Assembly (NCBI GenBank): GCA_050313295.1
Contig: JBNPLD010000006.1
Length of the DNA: 64,000 bases
DNA from: S5-A14a sp022766365
GTDB lineage: Bacteria; Bacillota; Clostridia; Peptostreptococcales; Anaerovoracaceae
Reading direction: 5' to 3' (one strand)
The number at the start of each line of letters is the position of its first letter. Positions within the stretch are counted from its first letter, which is position 1. The translations under genes were made by a program, and so were the position numbers. Positions 1-7,469 of the stretch are shown piece after piece. The notes under the pieces were generated by a model. That model worked only from the letters and a program-made list of their open reading frames with translations, was not told where the DNA came from and did not search any database.

Positions 1-179
1 TCTAATATCCCTTGAAAGATTTTGTCTATTACATCGCCACCAGTATAGGCTCGTATATGGTGAGAGAAGATATTTCCAACATAGAAAAATGCAAGATAGG
101 GAATGTCCTGCTTTAGAAACTTTGCCTTATCCTGCACCTTAAACAAGCCTTTGATGTCCTTTAGTATTTTCTCTATCAT
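1..179 (-). CDS. VirD4/TraG-type conjugative coupling protein, N-terminal fragment
   Basis: The reading frame starts at an ATG at 179 and runs off the left edge of the window, so only about 59 residues are visible. The N-terminus (MIEKILKDIKGLF, then a DIPYLAFFYVGNIFSHHIRAY stretch) resembles the N-terminal membrane-anchor segment of type IV secretion coupling proteins found on Tn1549-like and CTn-type conjugative elements. In that family the protein couples the relaxosome to the mating channel at the membrane. The ATPase motifs would lie outside the window, so the call rests on N-terminal similarity plus context. Its start codon overlaps the stop of the upstream PcfB-like gene by 4 bp (ATGA), which is typical of this conjugation gene block. 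Confidence 0.6.
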   Translation of the reverse strand, partial: MIEKILKDIKGLFKVQDKAKFLKQDIPYLAFFYVGNIFSHHIRAYTGGDVIDKIFQGIL

Positions 180-661
180 AGGCTCTGCTCCTTTTGCTTG
201 TTCTTGATTTTATCTTTAGAAACAGAATTTTTAGCCATCTCCTTAAACTTCTCAATGTTTTTATGAATAGATTCTTTCCTTTCCGTTTTCTTTTCTGATT
301 CTGAAAGGGCGTGCTTAAATGCTTTGTCCATCACTTTCATATCTTTCGCTTGAAAGAACACTGAGTATTTACCTGATTCTTTATCTTTCATTACCGAAAA
401 CTTAACTCCATATCTGTTCAGTTTTTTTTTTAGTTCCTTCAATTCTGTTTCTTCTACTGGTATCTCTTCAAGCTGTCCTTTTTTAACCATATCTTTTAGT
501 TTTACTTCATTCCCTTTACTCCCAACGAGCTTTTCAAGTCCACCGATTTTTTCTGATTCTTTCAGTAATTTCCTTATCAAATCCAAAAGTATCTTGCCTG
601 TTACTTTGCCGGCTCTCACTTCCATGTTGAGCGTTTTTCTTGCAATTTCTTCATTGATCAA
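176..661 (-). CDS. PcfB-like conjugation accessory protein (DUF3801 type)
   Basis: This 161-aa, lysine-rich soluble protein resembles the PcfB/DUF3801 family encoded immediately upstream of VirD4-type coupling proteins on Gram-positive conjugative elements; PcfB of pCF10 is a relaxosome accessory factor. Visible features are an N-terminal helix (residues 1-40), a central alpha/beta segment that includes VKFSVMKDKESGKYSVFFQA (about 85-104), and a highly charged C-terminal tail. There are no membrane segments. It overlaps both the DnaC-like gene upstream (4 bp) and the coupling protein gene downstream (4 bp), so the three are probably translated together. Assignment is from sequence resemblance and gene order. 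Confidence 0.7.
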   Translation of the reverse strand: MINEEIARKTLNMEVRAGKVTGKILLDLIRKLLKESEKIGGLEKLVGSKGNEVKLKDMVKKGQLEEIPVEETELKELKKKLNRYGVKFSVMKDKESGKYSVFFQAKDMKVMDKAFKHALSESEKKTERKESIHKNIEKFKEMAKNSVSKDKIKNKQKEQSL

Positions 662-1509
662 GTCCTTTCACCTCCGTTCAGTAATCTATCTTTATTGCGA
701 GTTAGCTTATCTCTTTGAATAAACTTTCTGAAATCCTCGCCTACAACCATAACGGGAATACACATTTCAATAATTCTTGAATAGATTCTTTGATATTCAA
801 CACTGTCCTTACAATTTTGGATTGTGTCGTAGGAAAGATTTGTTGTGAAAATTGTTGGTTTCTGTTTTAGGTACCTGCTATTGACAATGTTATATACCTG
901 CTCTTTAACATAGCTTGTATCCCTTTCAATTCCCAAGTCATCTAAGATAAGAACGGAAGTATTTACAAGGGATTCAATATATGCGTTTTTATCAAAGTCA
1001 AAGCTGCTTTTTTGAAGTTCATTGATAATCTGTGCGAAATTTCTAATCTTAACACTTATTTGATACTGTTCAATAAGGCTATTTGCAATGGAGCAGGCAA
1101 GATAGGTCTTTCCGCTTCCTACAGAGCCGTAAAAGAGAAGTCCGATATTTTCTTTTTTCATTTTCTCATAATCTTCTACAAAATTCTTTGCAATCATGAG
1201 GCTTTGATTTTCTTCTCCCTGATAATTTTCAAAGGTATATGACCACTCCCTCATGGAATTGAAGCAGGTTCTTTTTAACCTTTCAATTTCCATCTGTTTT
1301 TCTCTTCGTTTCTTTTGTTGCTCTATTTCTCTATCGCATTTACAAGCTACCCTTAATATCATTTTATTTCCGAAAAATTCCATTACATTACCGTCTTTTC
1401 TTTCGTGGCAGACTTTACAATAGGCGTGTCCGTCTTTGATGTATTCTTTTTCAGAATCATAGGCAAATTCTACATCCTCTATCATTATTTTTTCTAATTC
1501 TCTTTTCAT
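658..1509 (-). CDS. DnaC/IstB-like AAA+ ATPase of the conjugative element
   Basis: A 283-aa protein with a Walker A motif GSVGSGKT at about residues 128-135 and a Walker B VLILDDLG at about 186-192, the pattern of DnaC/DnaI helicase loaders and IstB-like ATPases. The N-terminus has four cysteines (C31, C34, C56, C58) that could form a zinc site, as in many element-borne DnaC-like proteins. It follows the RepA-like gene with a 4-bp overlap, the usual initiator/helicase-loader pair of Tn1549-like elements. Its likely role is loading the host replicative helicase during element replication or transfer. Base composition is AT-rich, like the rest of the element. Confidence 0.85.
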   Translation of the reverse strand: MKRELEKIMIEDVEFAYDSEKEYIKDGHAYCKVCHERKDGNVMEFFGNKMILRVACKCDREIEQQKKRREKQMEIERLKRTCFNSMREWSYTFENYQGEENQSLMIAKNFVEDYEKMKKENIGLLFYGSVGSGKTYLACSIANSLIEQYQISVKIRNFAQIINELQKSSFDFDKNAYIESLVNTSVLILDDLGIERDTSYVKEQVYNIVNSRYLKQKPTIFTTNLSYDTIQNCKDSVEYQRIYSRIIEMCIPVMVVGEDFRKFIQRDKLTRNKDRLLNGGERT

Positions 1510-2285
1510 AAATGTTCTCCTTTGTTATATTCTTCCCATGTCGGGACATTTGATGTTTTCACATCTTTGCTTCTTCCCTGATCTTTATAGAACCAAGAAA
1601 GGATTGTTGCCTTATGGTCTTTATAGGTCTTTCCAGTACTTTTGATATATGCGGATAAGCGTTCGATGTAATTTTCAAGCTGTGAGTTTAGTGTGATTTG
1701 TAAATCGGATATATCTTCTGCCGTTAAAAACACATTTTGAAATGTTCCAAGTCCGTTTTCGCAAAAACTATATTCTCTCTTACTATACTTACTCTTATTA
1801 TTCTCTATATAGTTAGAGTCAACATTTTTAACTTCCTGAAGTTCATTTTCTTTACTTCTGAGGTCAACATCTTTTACTTCTGAAGTAAAGTTTTTTGACT
1901 TCTGAAAGTCATTTCCTTTTGCTTGAAATACACTCATAAAGTCTTTTACATAAATGATATTAGGTTTTCCAAGTCCAAGCCTTACTCTTTCAATCAGTCC
2001 GATTCCTTTTTTACTATCTAACTCATCCAATGTTTTTATGGCTGTCGGCTTTGAGATATTTCTTCTTCTCATAATTTCTTCAACGGTAAAATAGATAAAT
2101 ACTCTATTTTCTTTGTCTATCCAGTTATTCTTAAAAGATATTCCCGTTCGTTTTAGAAGCATGGAATAAAGGATAATTGCTTCCGCTGACAACCCCTTAA
2201 ATTCTTCTCCATCAACTAATATCTCCGGTACTTTAAGAAAATTAAATCTCTCTGCTTCTCTGTTATAGAAATAGTCAAAGTCCAT
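1506..2285 (-). CDS. RepA-like replication initiator of the conjugative element
   Basis: A 259-aa protein with an N-terminal winged-helix region (about residues 5-110, beginning DFDYFYNREAERFNFLKVP) of the RepA_N/plasmid-initiator type. A low-complexity linker follows, then a C-terminal helical segment ending YKDQGRSKDVKTSNVPTWEEY, resembling the DUF6017 tail of element-borne initiators. It probably binds the element's replication origin and recruits the helicase through the adjacent DnaC-like ATPase. The start is supported by a strong GGAGGTG ribosome binding site. It is the first gene of the visible overlapping block repA-dnaC-pcfB-virD4. Confidence 0.8.
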   Translation of the reverse strand: MDFDYFYNREAERFNFLKVPEILVDGEEFKGLSAEAIILYSMLLKRTGISFKNNWIDKENRVFIYFTVEEIMRRRNISKPTAIKTLDELDSKKGIGLIERVRLGLGKPNIIYVKDFMSVFQAKGNDFQKSKNFTSEVKDVDLRSKENELQEVKNVDSNYIENNKSKYSKREYSFCENGLGTFQNVFLTAEDISDLQITLNSQLENYIERLSAYIKSTGKTYKDHKATILSWFYKDQGRSKDVKTSNVPTWEEYNKGEHL

Positions 2286-2315
2286 CGCTTCACCTCCTCT
2301 CTTAAAATTTGCAAA

Positions 2316-2346
2316 GAAAAAGACGATAGTTTTTTTCTCTATCGCC
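2316..2346 (-). terminator. Intrinsic terminator after the CD1845-like gene
   Basis: On the minus strand an approximately 8-bp stem (GGCGATAG / CTATCGTC, one mismatch) with an A-rich loop is followed by TTTTTC. It sits between the stop of the small membrane protein gene (2373) and the start of the repA-like gene, so it would end the short upstream transcript. Confidence 0.65.
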
Positions 2347-2372
2347 TTTGGTTACCATTTGTATTAAATTTT

Positions 2373-2654
2373 TTAGATTGATTTTATCTCTTCATTGATT
2401 CCCTGAAAGAATGCTATAACGGTTGCTCCAATCATCGGTACGCCGTATGGACTAACTAAAAATCCAATAATCAATGCTTCGATTCCGATGGTAACTTCTT
2501 TTTGTAAGAAAGATGCTATTGCTCCAAATATGCAAAACATCATCAGCAAATATAGCAGTGCCGTTCCTATTCCGAGTAAGAATGTCAGAAAGGCAGTGAG
2601 AATACTAAGCAGGAAGCTGATTGGGAAAAAGATTATTTTTATTATCCATCTCAT
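2373..2654 (-). CDS. Small membrane protein of conjugative elements (CD1845-like)
   Basis: A 93-aa protein made almost entirely of hydrophobic segments: two to three predicted membrane spans, including FFPISFLLSILTAFLTFLLG and IGFLVSPYGVPMIGATVIAFF. The sequence resembles the CD1845 family of small proteins carried near the ends of CTn/Tn1549-like elements; its function is unknown. I chose ATG 2654 because AAAGGGAAG lies at suitable spacing upstream; an in-frame TTG at 2678 lacks such a site and would overlap rlmD. It lies 16 bp downstream of the rlmD stop codon and is probably the element gene closest to the integration end. Confidence 0.65.
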   Translation of the reverse strand: MRWIIKIIFFPISFLLSILTAFLTFLLGIGTALLYLLMMFCIFGAIASFLQKEVTIGIEALIIGFLVSPYGVPMIGATVIAFFQGINEEIKSI

Positions 2655-2670
2655 AAAATATCTTCCCTTT

Positions 2671-4494
2671 CTATTCAATCATTTTGAAGTGTCTCAAGGC
2701 ATCCATGATAACTTCTTCTTTTTCAGGCGTACACTGTGGAATAATTTGTTTCTCCTTTTTAGACTTATTGTAATGTTCTCGTAATTCTATTCCACATTTC
2801 CTTTTTATCTGTGCAATATATAATGTTGGAACTTTTAATTCAAATTTATTCCAAACATATTCTTTGATTTGAGCATATGTTGCCTTACTTTCAGCACTGG
2901 TCAAATCAAGCTCATCCAGCTCAATTTCAATATTTATATGCTTATCGACATCGAGTTTGGACAAAAGTGCTACCGTCTCCACATGCATACTTCCCGGGAA
3001 CATATCCACAGGACACACCTTCATCAGCCGATACTCCTGTTCACGACACAAGATACTAAGATCTCTTGACAGAGTAGCCGGATCACAGGAAACATAAACA
3101 ATCGTTCCCGGCTTCATTTCAACAATAGTTGAGAGCAATCTGACGTCACACCCCGCTCTTGGAGGATCTACAATCACCAAATCTAATGTATCTGTTTTGT
3201 AGCCATTAATACCATCACAGGTGAGATCAGATAAAATATTTTCGGCTTCTCCATTAAAAAACCTGGCATTGACAATACCATTTATTACAGCATTTCTGTT
3301 AGCGTTCAGTGTCGCCTCTTTGTTAGATTCGACACCGATTATATAACTTCCTTCATCAGCCATGGATAGACCTATCGTTCCAACACCACAGTATAAATCA
3401 GCAATGGTCTTTTGATGTTTATTAGCCCTCCCCATATTCATACACATACCCAAACCTTCTGCGGCATATTCTCTTGCCTTGCCATAGAGACTTGCAATCT
3501 GGTCTTCATTTACTTGAAAGAAGGCAGCCGGTCCCACTTCAAACTTCATACCATCTATAGATTTAATCAAAGTCGGATTGCCTGCCAGAAGAACAGGTTT
3601 TATGCTTTCAGGTGACACATTTTGAGTTCCCCTGCGGCAACGGGATTTGTTGCTCTTAACACGACGGTTCGCTGTCTTCTTCAGATCCTGCTTCACAGCT
3701 TGATTAATTCCATAAAGGGAAACGAGATCTACTTTCTCATATATATGATCGGCTAAGTCCTGCAGATGTTCTATCTTGTCAAGCTGTCCCGTTATAACAA
3801 CCATTACTTTTCCCTCGTCACCAACACGAATCATAGCCGAATTAATGTACCTGCTATCCATGGGAAACTCATTTAAAAATTCCCTTATCCCCGCCGATGC
3901 TTCCATTATTTCGGGCATTTGAATTTGACAGTGAGGGCAGTCGATCACGTCCTGACTTTTTGATTTCATAAAACCAACCTTCTTCCCTGAAATCGAAAAT
4001 ATCGCTTTGTTCCGATATTTCTCAACCTCAGGTGACGGCAGAAAGTCCTCACACAGAACATCCGGGCAGTTCCCGGATAAATTAAATCCCCCGATTCTCT
4101 CAAGGGCTGATTTCAACCGATTTGATTTCAGCAACTGCTGTGCTTCATAACTTAAACGACCAAGATTACAACCGCCACAGCCCTCAGCAATGTGGGGACA
4201 AATCTCATCAGATGACAAAGCAAAAGGTGATGAATGTATAAGTTCTCTGATTTCTCCTTTTAAAAAATTTTTCTTAACCTTCGTCACTACCGCAGAAACC
4301 GTCTCCCCGAAGATTGCACCTTTGACAAAAATGATGCGATCCTGAAATTTTCCAATTCCATCGCCATCATTTGTCATGTCCACAATTTTCACAGAAACTA
4401 TATCCCCCTTCTCGGGGCAAACCTCATATTTCTTTTGCTCCGGACGTGCATTATCCTTACTGTTGTCGTTGTTTTCAATATTCTCAACTGTCAT
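2671..4494 (-). CDS. rlmD: 23S rRNA (uracil-5-)-methyltransferase RlmD with element-derived C-terminal tail
   Basis: SAM-dependent, iron-sulfur m5U methyltransferase of the RumA/RlmD family. Counting from ATG 4494, a TRAM domain covers about residues 25-85 and candidate [4Fe-4S] cysteines are C99, C106, C109 and C186. The SAM motif DLYCGVGTIG is near 366, the NPPR-like motif VDPPRAGCD near 442, and the catalytic cysteine lies in YVSCDPATL (about 470). The family normally ends at HVETVALLSK (about 513). Here another ~94 residues follow, starting LDVDKHINIEIELDELDLT, AT-rich and resembling tails I know from rlmD genes hit by conjugative elements. ATG 4494 has AGGAAG 7 bp upstream; an alternative ATG at 4557 overlaps the dltX stop. 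An insertion around residues 270-300 is also unusual. Confidence 0.9.
   Translation of the reverse strand: MTVENIENNDNSKDNARPEQKKYEVCPEKGDIVSVKIVDMTNDGDGIGKFQDRIIFVKGAIFGETVSAVVTKVKKNFLKGEIRELIHSSPFALSSDEICPHIAEGCGGCNLGRLSYEAQQLLKSNRLKSALERIGGFNLSGNCPDVLCEDFLPSPEVEKYRNKAIFSISGKKVGFMKSKSQDVIDCPHCQIQMPEIMEASAGIREFLNEFPMDSRYINSAMIRVGDEGKVMVVITGQLDKIEHLQDLADHIYEKVDLVSLYGINQAVKQDLKKTANRRVKSNKSRCRRGTQNVSPESIKPVLLAGNPTLIKSIDGMKFEVGPAAFFQVNEDQIASLYGKAREYAAEGLGMCMNMGRANKHQKTIADLYCGVGTIGLSMADEGSYIIGVESNKEATLNANRNAVINGIVNARFFNGEAENILSDLTCDGINGYKTDTLDLVIVDPPRAGCDVRLLSTIVEMKPGTIVYVSCDPATLSRDLSILCREQEYRLMKVCPVDMFPGSMHVETVALLSKLDVDKHINIEIELDELDLTSAESKATYAQIKEYVWNKFELKVPTLYIAQIKRKCGIELREHYNKSKKEKQIIPQCTPEKEEVIMDALRHFKMIE
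2960..2990 (-). other. Candidate integration site of the conjugative element in rlmD
   Basis: The codons for the conserved HVE motif (CATGTGGAG, 2977-2985 on the minus strand) mark where normal RlmD proteins approach their C-terminus. Everything to the left becomes AT-rich and element-like. The 3' end of rum/rlmD is a recognised integration hotspot for Gram-positive ICEs, with a core near CACRTGGAG as far as I recall. The other element end is outside the window, so the core repeat cannot be confirmed here. Confidence 0.45.
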
Positions 4495-4556
4495 ATCAAT
4501 ACTTCCTGACTCCATATATAAATCTTTCATCGAAGCTTTTAAGACACCATTGAACA

Positions 4557-4733
4557 TTAAAACTCCGCATATGTAAACTGAGGTGCCTTTGCCATTCCCG
4601 CATAGATAAGATAGAGATAAATACCGAACATCAGTCCCCAGAAAATGAAAGTATATGCCCAAAACTCCTTGTCCGTAATAAGTTTTTTCGCATATCTGCC
4701 TATTCTTTTAATACAAGAGGTCAATCGCTTCAT
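4557..4733 (-). CDS. dltX: DltX-like small membrane protein of D-alanylation
   Basis: A 58-aa reading frame starting at ATG 4733 inside the last codons of dltD and ending at 4557. It has a basic N-terminus, one membrane span (FWAYTFIFWGLMFGIYLYLIY), and ends APQFTYAEF. DltX proteins are about 50 aa with one membrane span and a conserved C-terminal F-x-Y-N-E-F-like end, which this matches apart from N to A. In that family the peptide assists transfer of D-alanine across the membrane. It is usually encoded upstream of dltA; here it is last in the operon. Its stop overlaps a possible rlmD ATG (TAATG). The assignment rests on position, size, topology and the terminal motif. Confidence 0.7.
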   Translation of the reverse strand: MKRLTSCIKRIGRYAKKLITDKEFWAYTFIFWGLMFGIYLYLIYAGMAKAPQFTYAEF

Positions 4734-5892
4734 TAATCTTTATCCATCCTTTCGCGGAAGGGTGTACCGTATCTTTAAAGAAATACTTGTCGTACCCCTC
4801 ATCGTAGAGATCTATCAATTCCACATTGTTTTCGTCGGCGATTTTCTTCACCTTTCTTCTTGCAACATCTCTCCCCTCACGAGGAAACCCCGTATAATCA
4901 TACCAATATCCGTTCTGAGGCAACATGATGAACTTCGGCTTTACCCCCGCTTCCTTACAAACCCTGATGAAAAGCTCCAAATCATCATATTCCGGTGATG
5001 AAGCATAGCTATCTCTCAAACTGCTGTTCCTCTTAAACTCCATTCGAGGCTGCACCTTCTCCTCAAATAATTTCTGACTCATGTAGAAAGGATTGTCCCC
5101 GGCACGTTCCGTAGCCTCTTTTTCAGCTTGTATTCTGATACCTTCCCACCTTCTTGTAGCTCCCAAAGGGACCTGACCATGCTTATGCTTAGGATGTACC
5201 CATCTCTTGTACCTTTTGATTTTTGTCAGATTGACCGCACTCTTAAACGCGATATGATCTGCCTTCTCAGACCATATCCTCTGACCTAAACATACAAGCC
5301 TCTCAACAGGATTTGCATTTTTATACACATACACCTTATTATAAAGATGAATTTTATCTTTCATTTCCTTATACGTTGAAAGACGAGACTCTACCTTCTC
5401 TGCAACCGTCTTCTTGAGCTCATCGCTGATTTGACGGTTTTTCACAAAACCAAGATACTCTGTCTCGGAAAATCGCATCGCAAAAGCGCCCGGCTGAATA
5501 CCTTTAGTCTTAAACCAGGATGGAGATATCAACAAAATAGCTTCTTTTCGCTGCATATGAGGTGCCGAAGATCCCACAAGTATCGCATGAAACATCGATT
5601 GTGTATAGGATGCCCCGACAATCATAAACTGTCCGCTTCGATTGGCAAACACCTTGCTCGGATGATATTTTGTATTTTTGCCGTAATGAAATTCCGAAGA
5701 CCCCAAAAGAAGGGACATCTTCGGTCCCAGATTCTGATTGATTGCAGTTGCCGACTTATCCTTATAATCGTTAACCCAAAGTCCGAGTTTCGGATTATTC
5801 ATGGCGATTTCCCTATCATCGCTTACTGTCATCACCGTGGCAGAAATGATGAAGAGAATAAAAGCAGTTATAAAAGCTGCAATTTTTTTCAT
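4708..5892 (-). CDS. dltD: DltD, D-alanyl-lipoteichoic acid biosynthesis protein
   Basis: A 394-aa protein with one N-terminal membrane anchor (residues 4-22) and an extracytoplasmic SGNH-hydrolase-like domain. The serine motif LLLGSSEFHYG lies at about 61-71 and the C-terminal DxxH (DTVHPSAKGW) at about 372, as in DltD, which acts outside the cell in moving D-alanine onto lipoteichoic acid. It follows dltC with no gap (start 5892, dltC stop 5894). The downstream dltX-like frame starts within its last eight codons. Length is close to the family norm of about 390-425 residues. Confidence 0.92.
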   Translation of the reverse strand: MKKIAAFITAFILFIISATVMTVSDDREIAMNNPKLGLWVNDYKDKSATAINQNLGPKMSLLLGSSEFHYGKNTKYHPSKVFANRSGQFMIVGASYTQSMFHAILVGSSAPHMQRKEAILLISPSWFKTKGIQPGAFAMRFSETEYLGFVKNRQISDELKKTVAEKVESRLSTYKEMKDKIHLYNKVYVYKNANPVERLVCLGQRIWSEKADHIAFKSAVNLTKIKRYKRWVHPKHKHGQVPLGATRRWEGIRIQAEKEATERAGDNPFYMSQKLFEEKVQPRMEFKRNSSLRDSYASSPEYDDLELFIRVCKEAGVKPKFIMLPQNGYWYDYTGFPREGRDVARRKVKKIADENNVELIDLYDEGYDKYFFKDTVHPSAKGWIKINEAIDLLY

Positions 5893-5893
5893 A

Positions 5894-6142
5894 TTATCCT
5901 ACTCTCTTAGCAACTTGATTGATAATTTTCTGAGGAGTGTCCATCTCTTCTCTGGTAAATTCCGAAGGACTCATTATTATGTCAAAAGCCTCCTCAAACT
6001 GCACCAACATATCGATATAGTCAAGAGAATCGATCAACCCCTCATCCAATAGATTTATATCCTTCTCCTGTCTGATGATATCATCATCGCAGATCTCCTG
6101 TATAATATCCAAAACCTTTTCTTCCACCTGATTTCTGTTCAT
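5894..6142 (-). CDS. dltC: DltC, D-alanyl carrier protein
   Basis: An 82-aa acidic acyl-carrier-type protein. The phosphopantetheine attachment serine is in GLIDSLDYIDM (about S39), matching the DSLD/DSMD motif of D-alanyl carrier proteins. It accepts D-alanine activated by DltA and passes it to the DltB membrane channel. It lies between dltB (145 bp upstream) and dltD (1 bp downstream). The relatively long dltB-dltC gap contains a hairpin. Confidence 0.95.
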   Translation of the reverse strand: MNRNQVEEKVLDIIQEICDDDIIRQEKDINLLDEGLIDSLDYIDMLVQFEEAFDIIMSPSEFTREEMDTPQKIINQVAKRVG

Positions 6143-6234
6143 TTTTCAATCTCCTTACTGTTTTAACTATTTTCGCTATAATATTCTGCAAATCATATTG
6201 CACTGATTGTTTTCATCTAAGCTTATTTCCTTAT

Positions 6235-6252
6235 GAGCTTTATAAAAAGCTC
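6235..6252 (-). other. Hairpin in the dltB-dltC intergenic space
   Basis: A perfect 7-bp inverted repeat (GAGCTTT / AAAGCTC, loop ATAA) lies between dltB and dltC. It is not followed by a U-run, so it is more likely an mRNA processing or stability element than a terminator. No function is shown. Confidence 0.35.
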
Positions 6253-6287
6253 TCACTGAAAAGGATGTAAATGCTCGTAATTATCCA

Positions 6288-7469
6288 CTACTTTCTCATG
6301 AGCTGCACGAGATGTTCTGAGAAAATCAGGAATCCGAACATTACCAAATTAAAGGTGATGAACCAAGAAAGTATCTGATACCATCTCTCCTTCTTATGCT
6401 TTTTGTGAAATTTAAATTTCTTCTGATAGACATCATTTAAAGCAAGCAGAATTCCATGATACAGACCATAGAGGATATATGATATTGACAAGCCGTGCCA
6501 TACACCCATTATTCCCATATTTATTATAAACCCAATGGAAGACATTACAACCCTGTCTGAAAACCACTTCCCCCTGATGGCTGCCATGCTGTATCTTGAA
6601 AATATAAAATCTCTGAACCAATGGCTCAAGGTTATATGCCACCTGTCCCAAAACTCTTTGATATCCTTGCTTATGAAAGGTTTATTAAAGTTTTCCGGAG
6701 TTTTGATTCCAAAGATATAGCTCACACCAATTGCCATATTGCTGTATCCTGCAAAATCAAAAAACAGATAAAAACCGTAGCAATACATGTAAATCAATGT
6801 TGATTTAACCGAAGGTTCTTGCCCGAGCCAATAGACACCTTGATAAATGGTCGCTGCAATCACTAGTTTATAGAAAAGGCCCAGAAGGATTTTGAATAAT
6901 CCTTCTCCGAACAAATCTAAATATTCTCTTCTAGATAAACCTGCTTCCCCGGAAAAGTCTTCCATGAACCTTCTGCTTCTATCAATTGGTCCGGATAGAA
7001 GAGTCGGCCAAAACAGATAAAAATTCAGAACATCGAAAACCTTAACTTCGTGAATTAAGTTATCATATATTTCTATGATAATCTGAACTGACTTGAAAGT
7101 CATATAAGAGATCCCGATAAACCCGAGAAAACCATGTCCCAGATAGAAGTCAGTCATTTTGTACACACATAACGGTGCGATAGACAAAATAACAGCAACC
7201 CATAGATGCCATTTCACCCTTCCGTATTTTTCAACGACCTTCATAAAAATCTTAGCCAATGCAATTTGCGCACCGCTGAAAAGGGCGATATTTCCCATGG
7301 CGATCCAGCTTCCCTTGCATACGAGGTAAATAATGAAAACTGTAGTCAATGCAATGTAATACCTCATGAGTTTGGGTTTCTCCATAATGCCTAAGATAAA
7401 AGCCGGAATCCCCATAATTATAAGATAGCTGAAGAAATAAAGCCCATCATAGAGGTGAAGGTTAATCAT
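6288..7469 (-). CDS. dltB: DltB, membrane-bound O-acyltransferase for D-alanine export
   Basis: A 393-aa polytopic protein of the MBOAT family with about ten hydrophobic segments. MBOAT hallmarks are EFWDRWHITLSHWFRDFIFSRY, and the catalytic histidine in GIMGVWHGLS near residue 325. DltB transfers D-alanine from DltC across the membrane towards teichoic acid. Its start overlaps the end of dltA by 4 bp, indicating translational coupling. Length matches the family (about 390-415 residues). Confidence 0.95.
   Translation of the reverse strand: MINLHLYDGLYFFSYLIIMGIPAFILGIMEKPKLMRYYIALTTVFIIYLVCKGSWIAMGNIALFSGAQIALAKIFMKVVEKYGRVKWHLWVAVILSIAPLCVYKMTDFYLGHGFLGFIGISYMTFKSVQIIIEIYDNLIHEVKVFDVLNFYLFWPTLLSGPIDRSRRFMEDFSGEAGLSRREYLDLFGEGLFKILLGLFYKLVIAATIYQGVYWLGQEPSVKSTLIYMYCYGFYLFFDFAGYSNMAIGVSYIFGIKTPENFNKPFISKDIKEFWDRWHITLSHWFRDFIFSRYSMAAIRGKWFSDRVVMSSIGFIINMGIMGVWHGLSISYILYGLYHGILLALNDVYQKKFKFHKKHKKERWYQILSWFITFNLVMFGFLIFSEHLVQLMRK

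Noticed and set aside
1012..1242. Plus-strand frames within the conjugative element genes
   Set aside because: These are antisense shadows of the DnaC-like and RepA-like genes.
4558..4662. Extended N-terminus of RlmD starting at 4662
   Set aside because: The extra 35 residues are out of character for the family, have no ribosome binding site, and overlap the dltX-like frame, which has family-like features.
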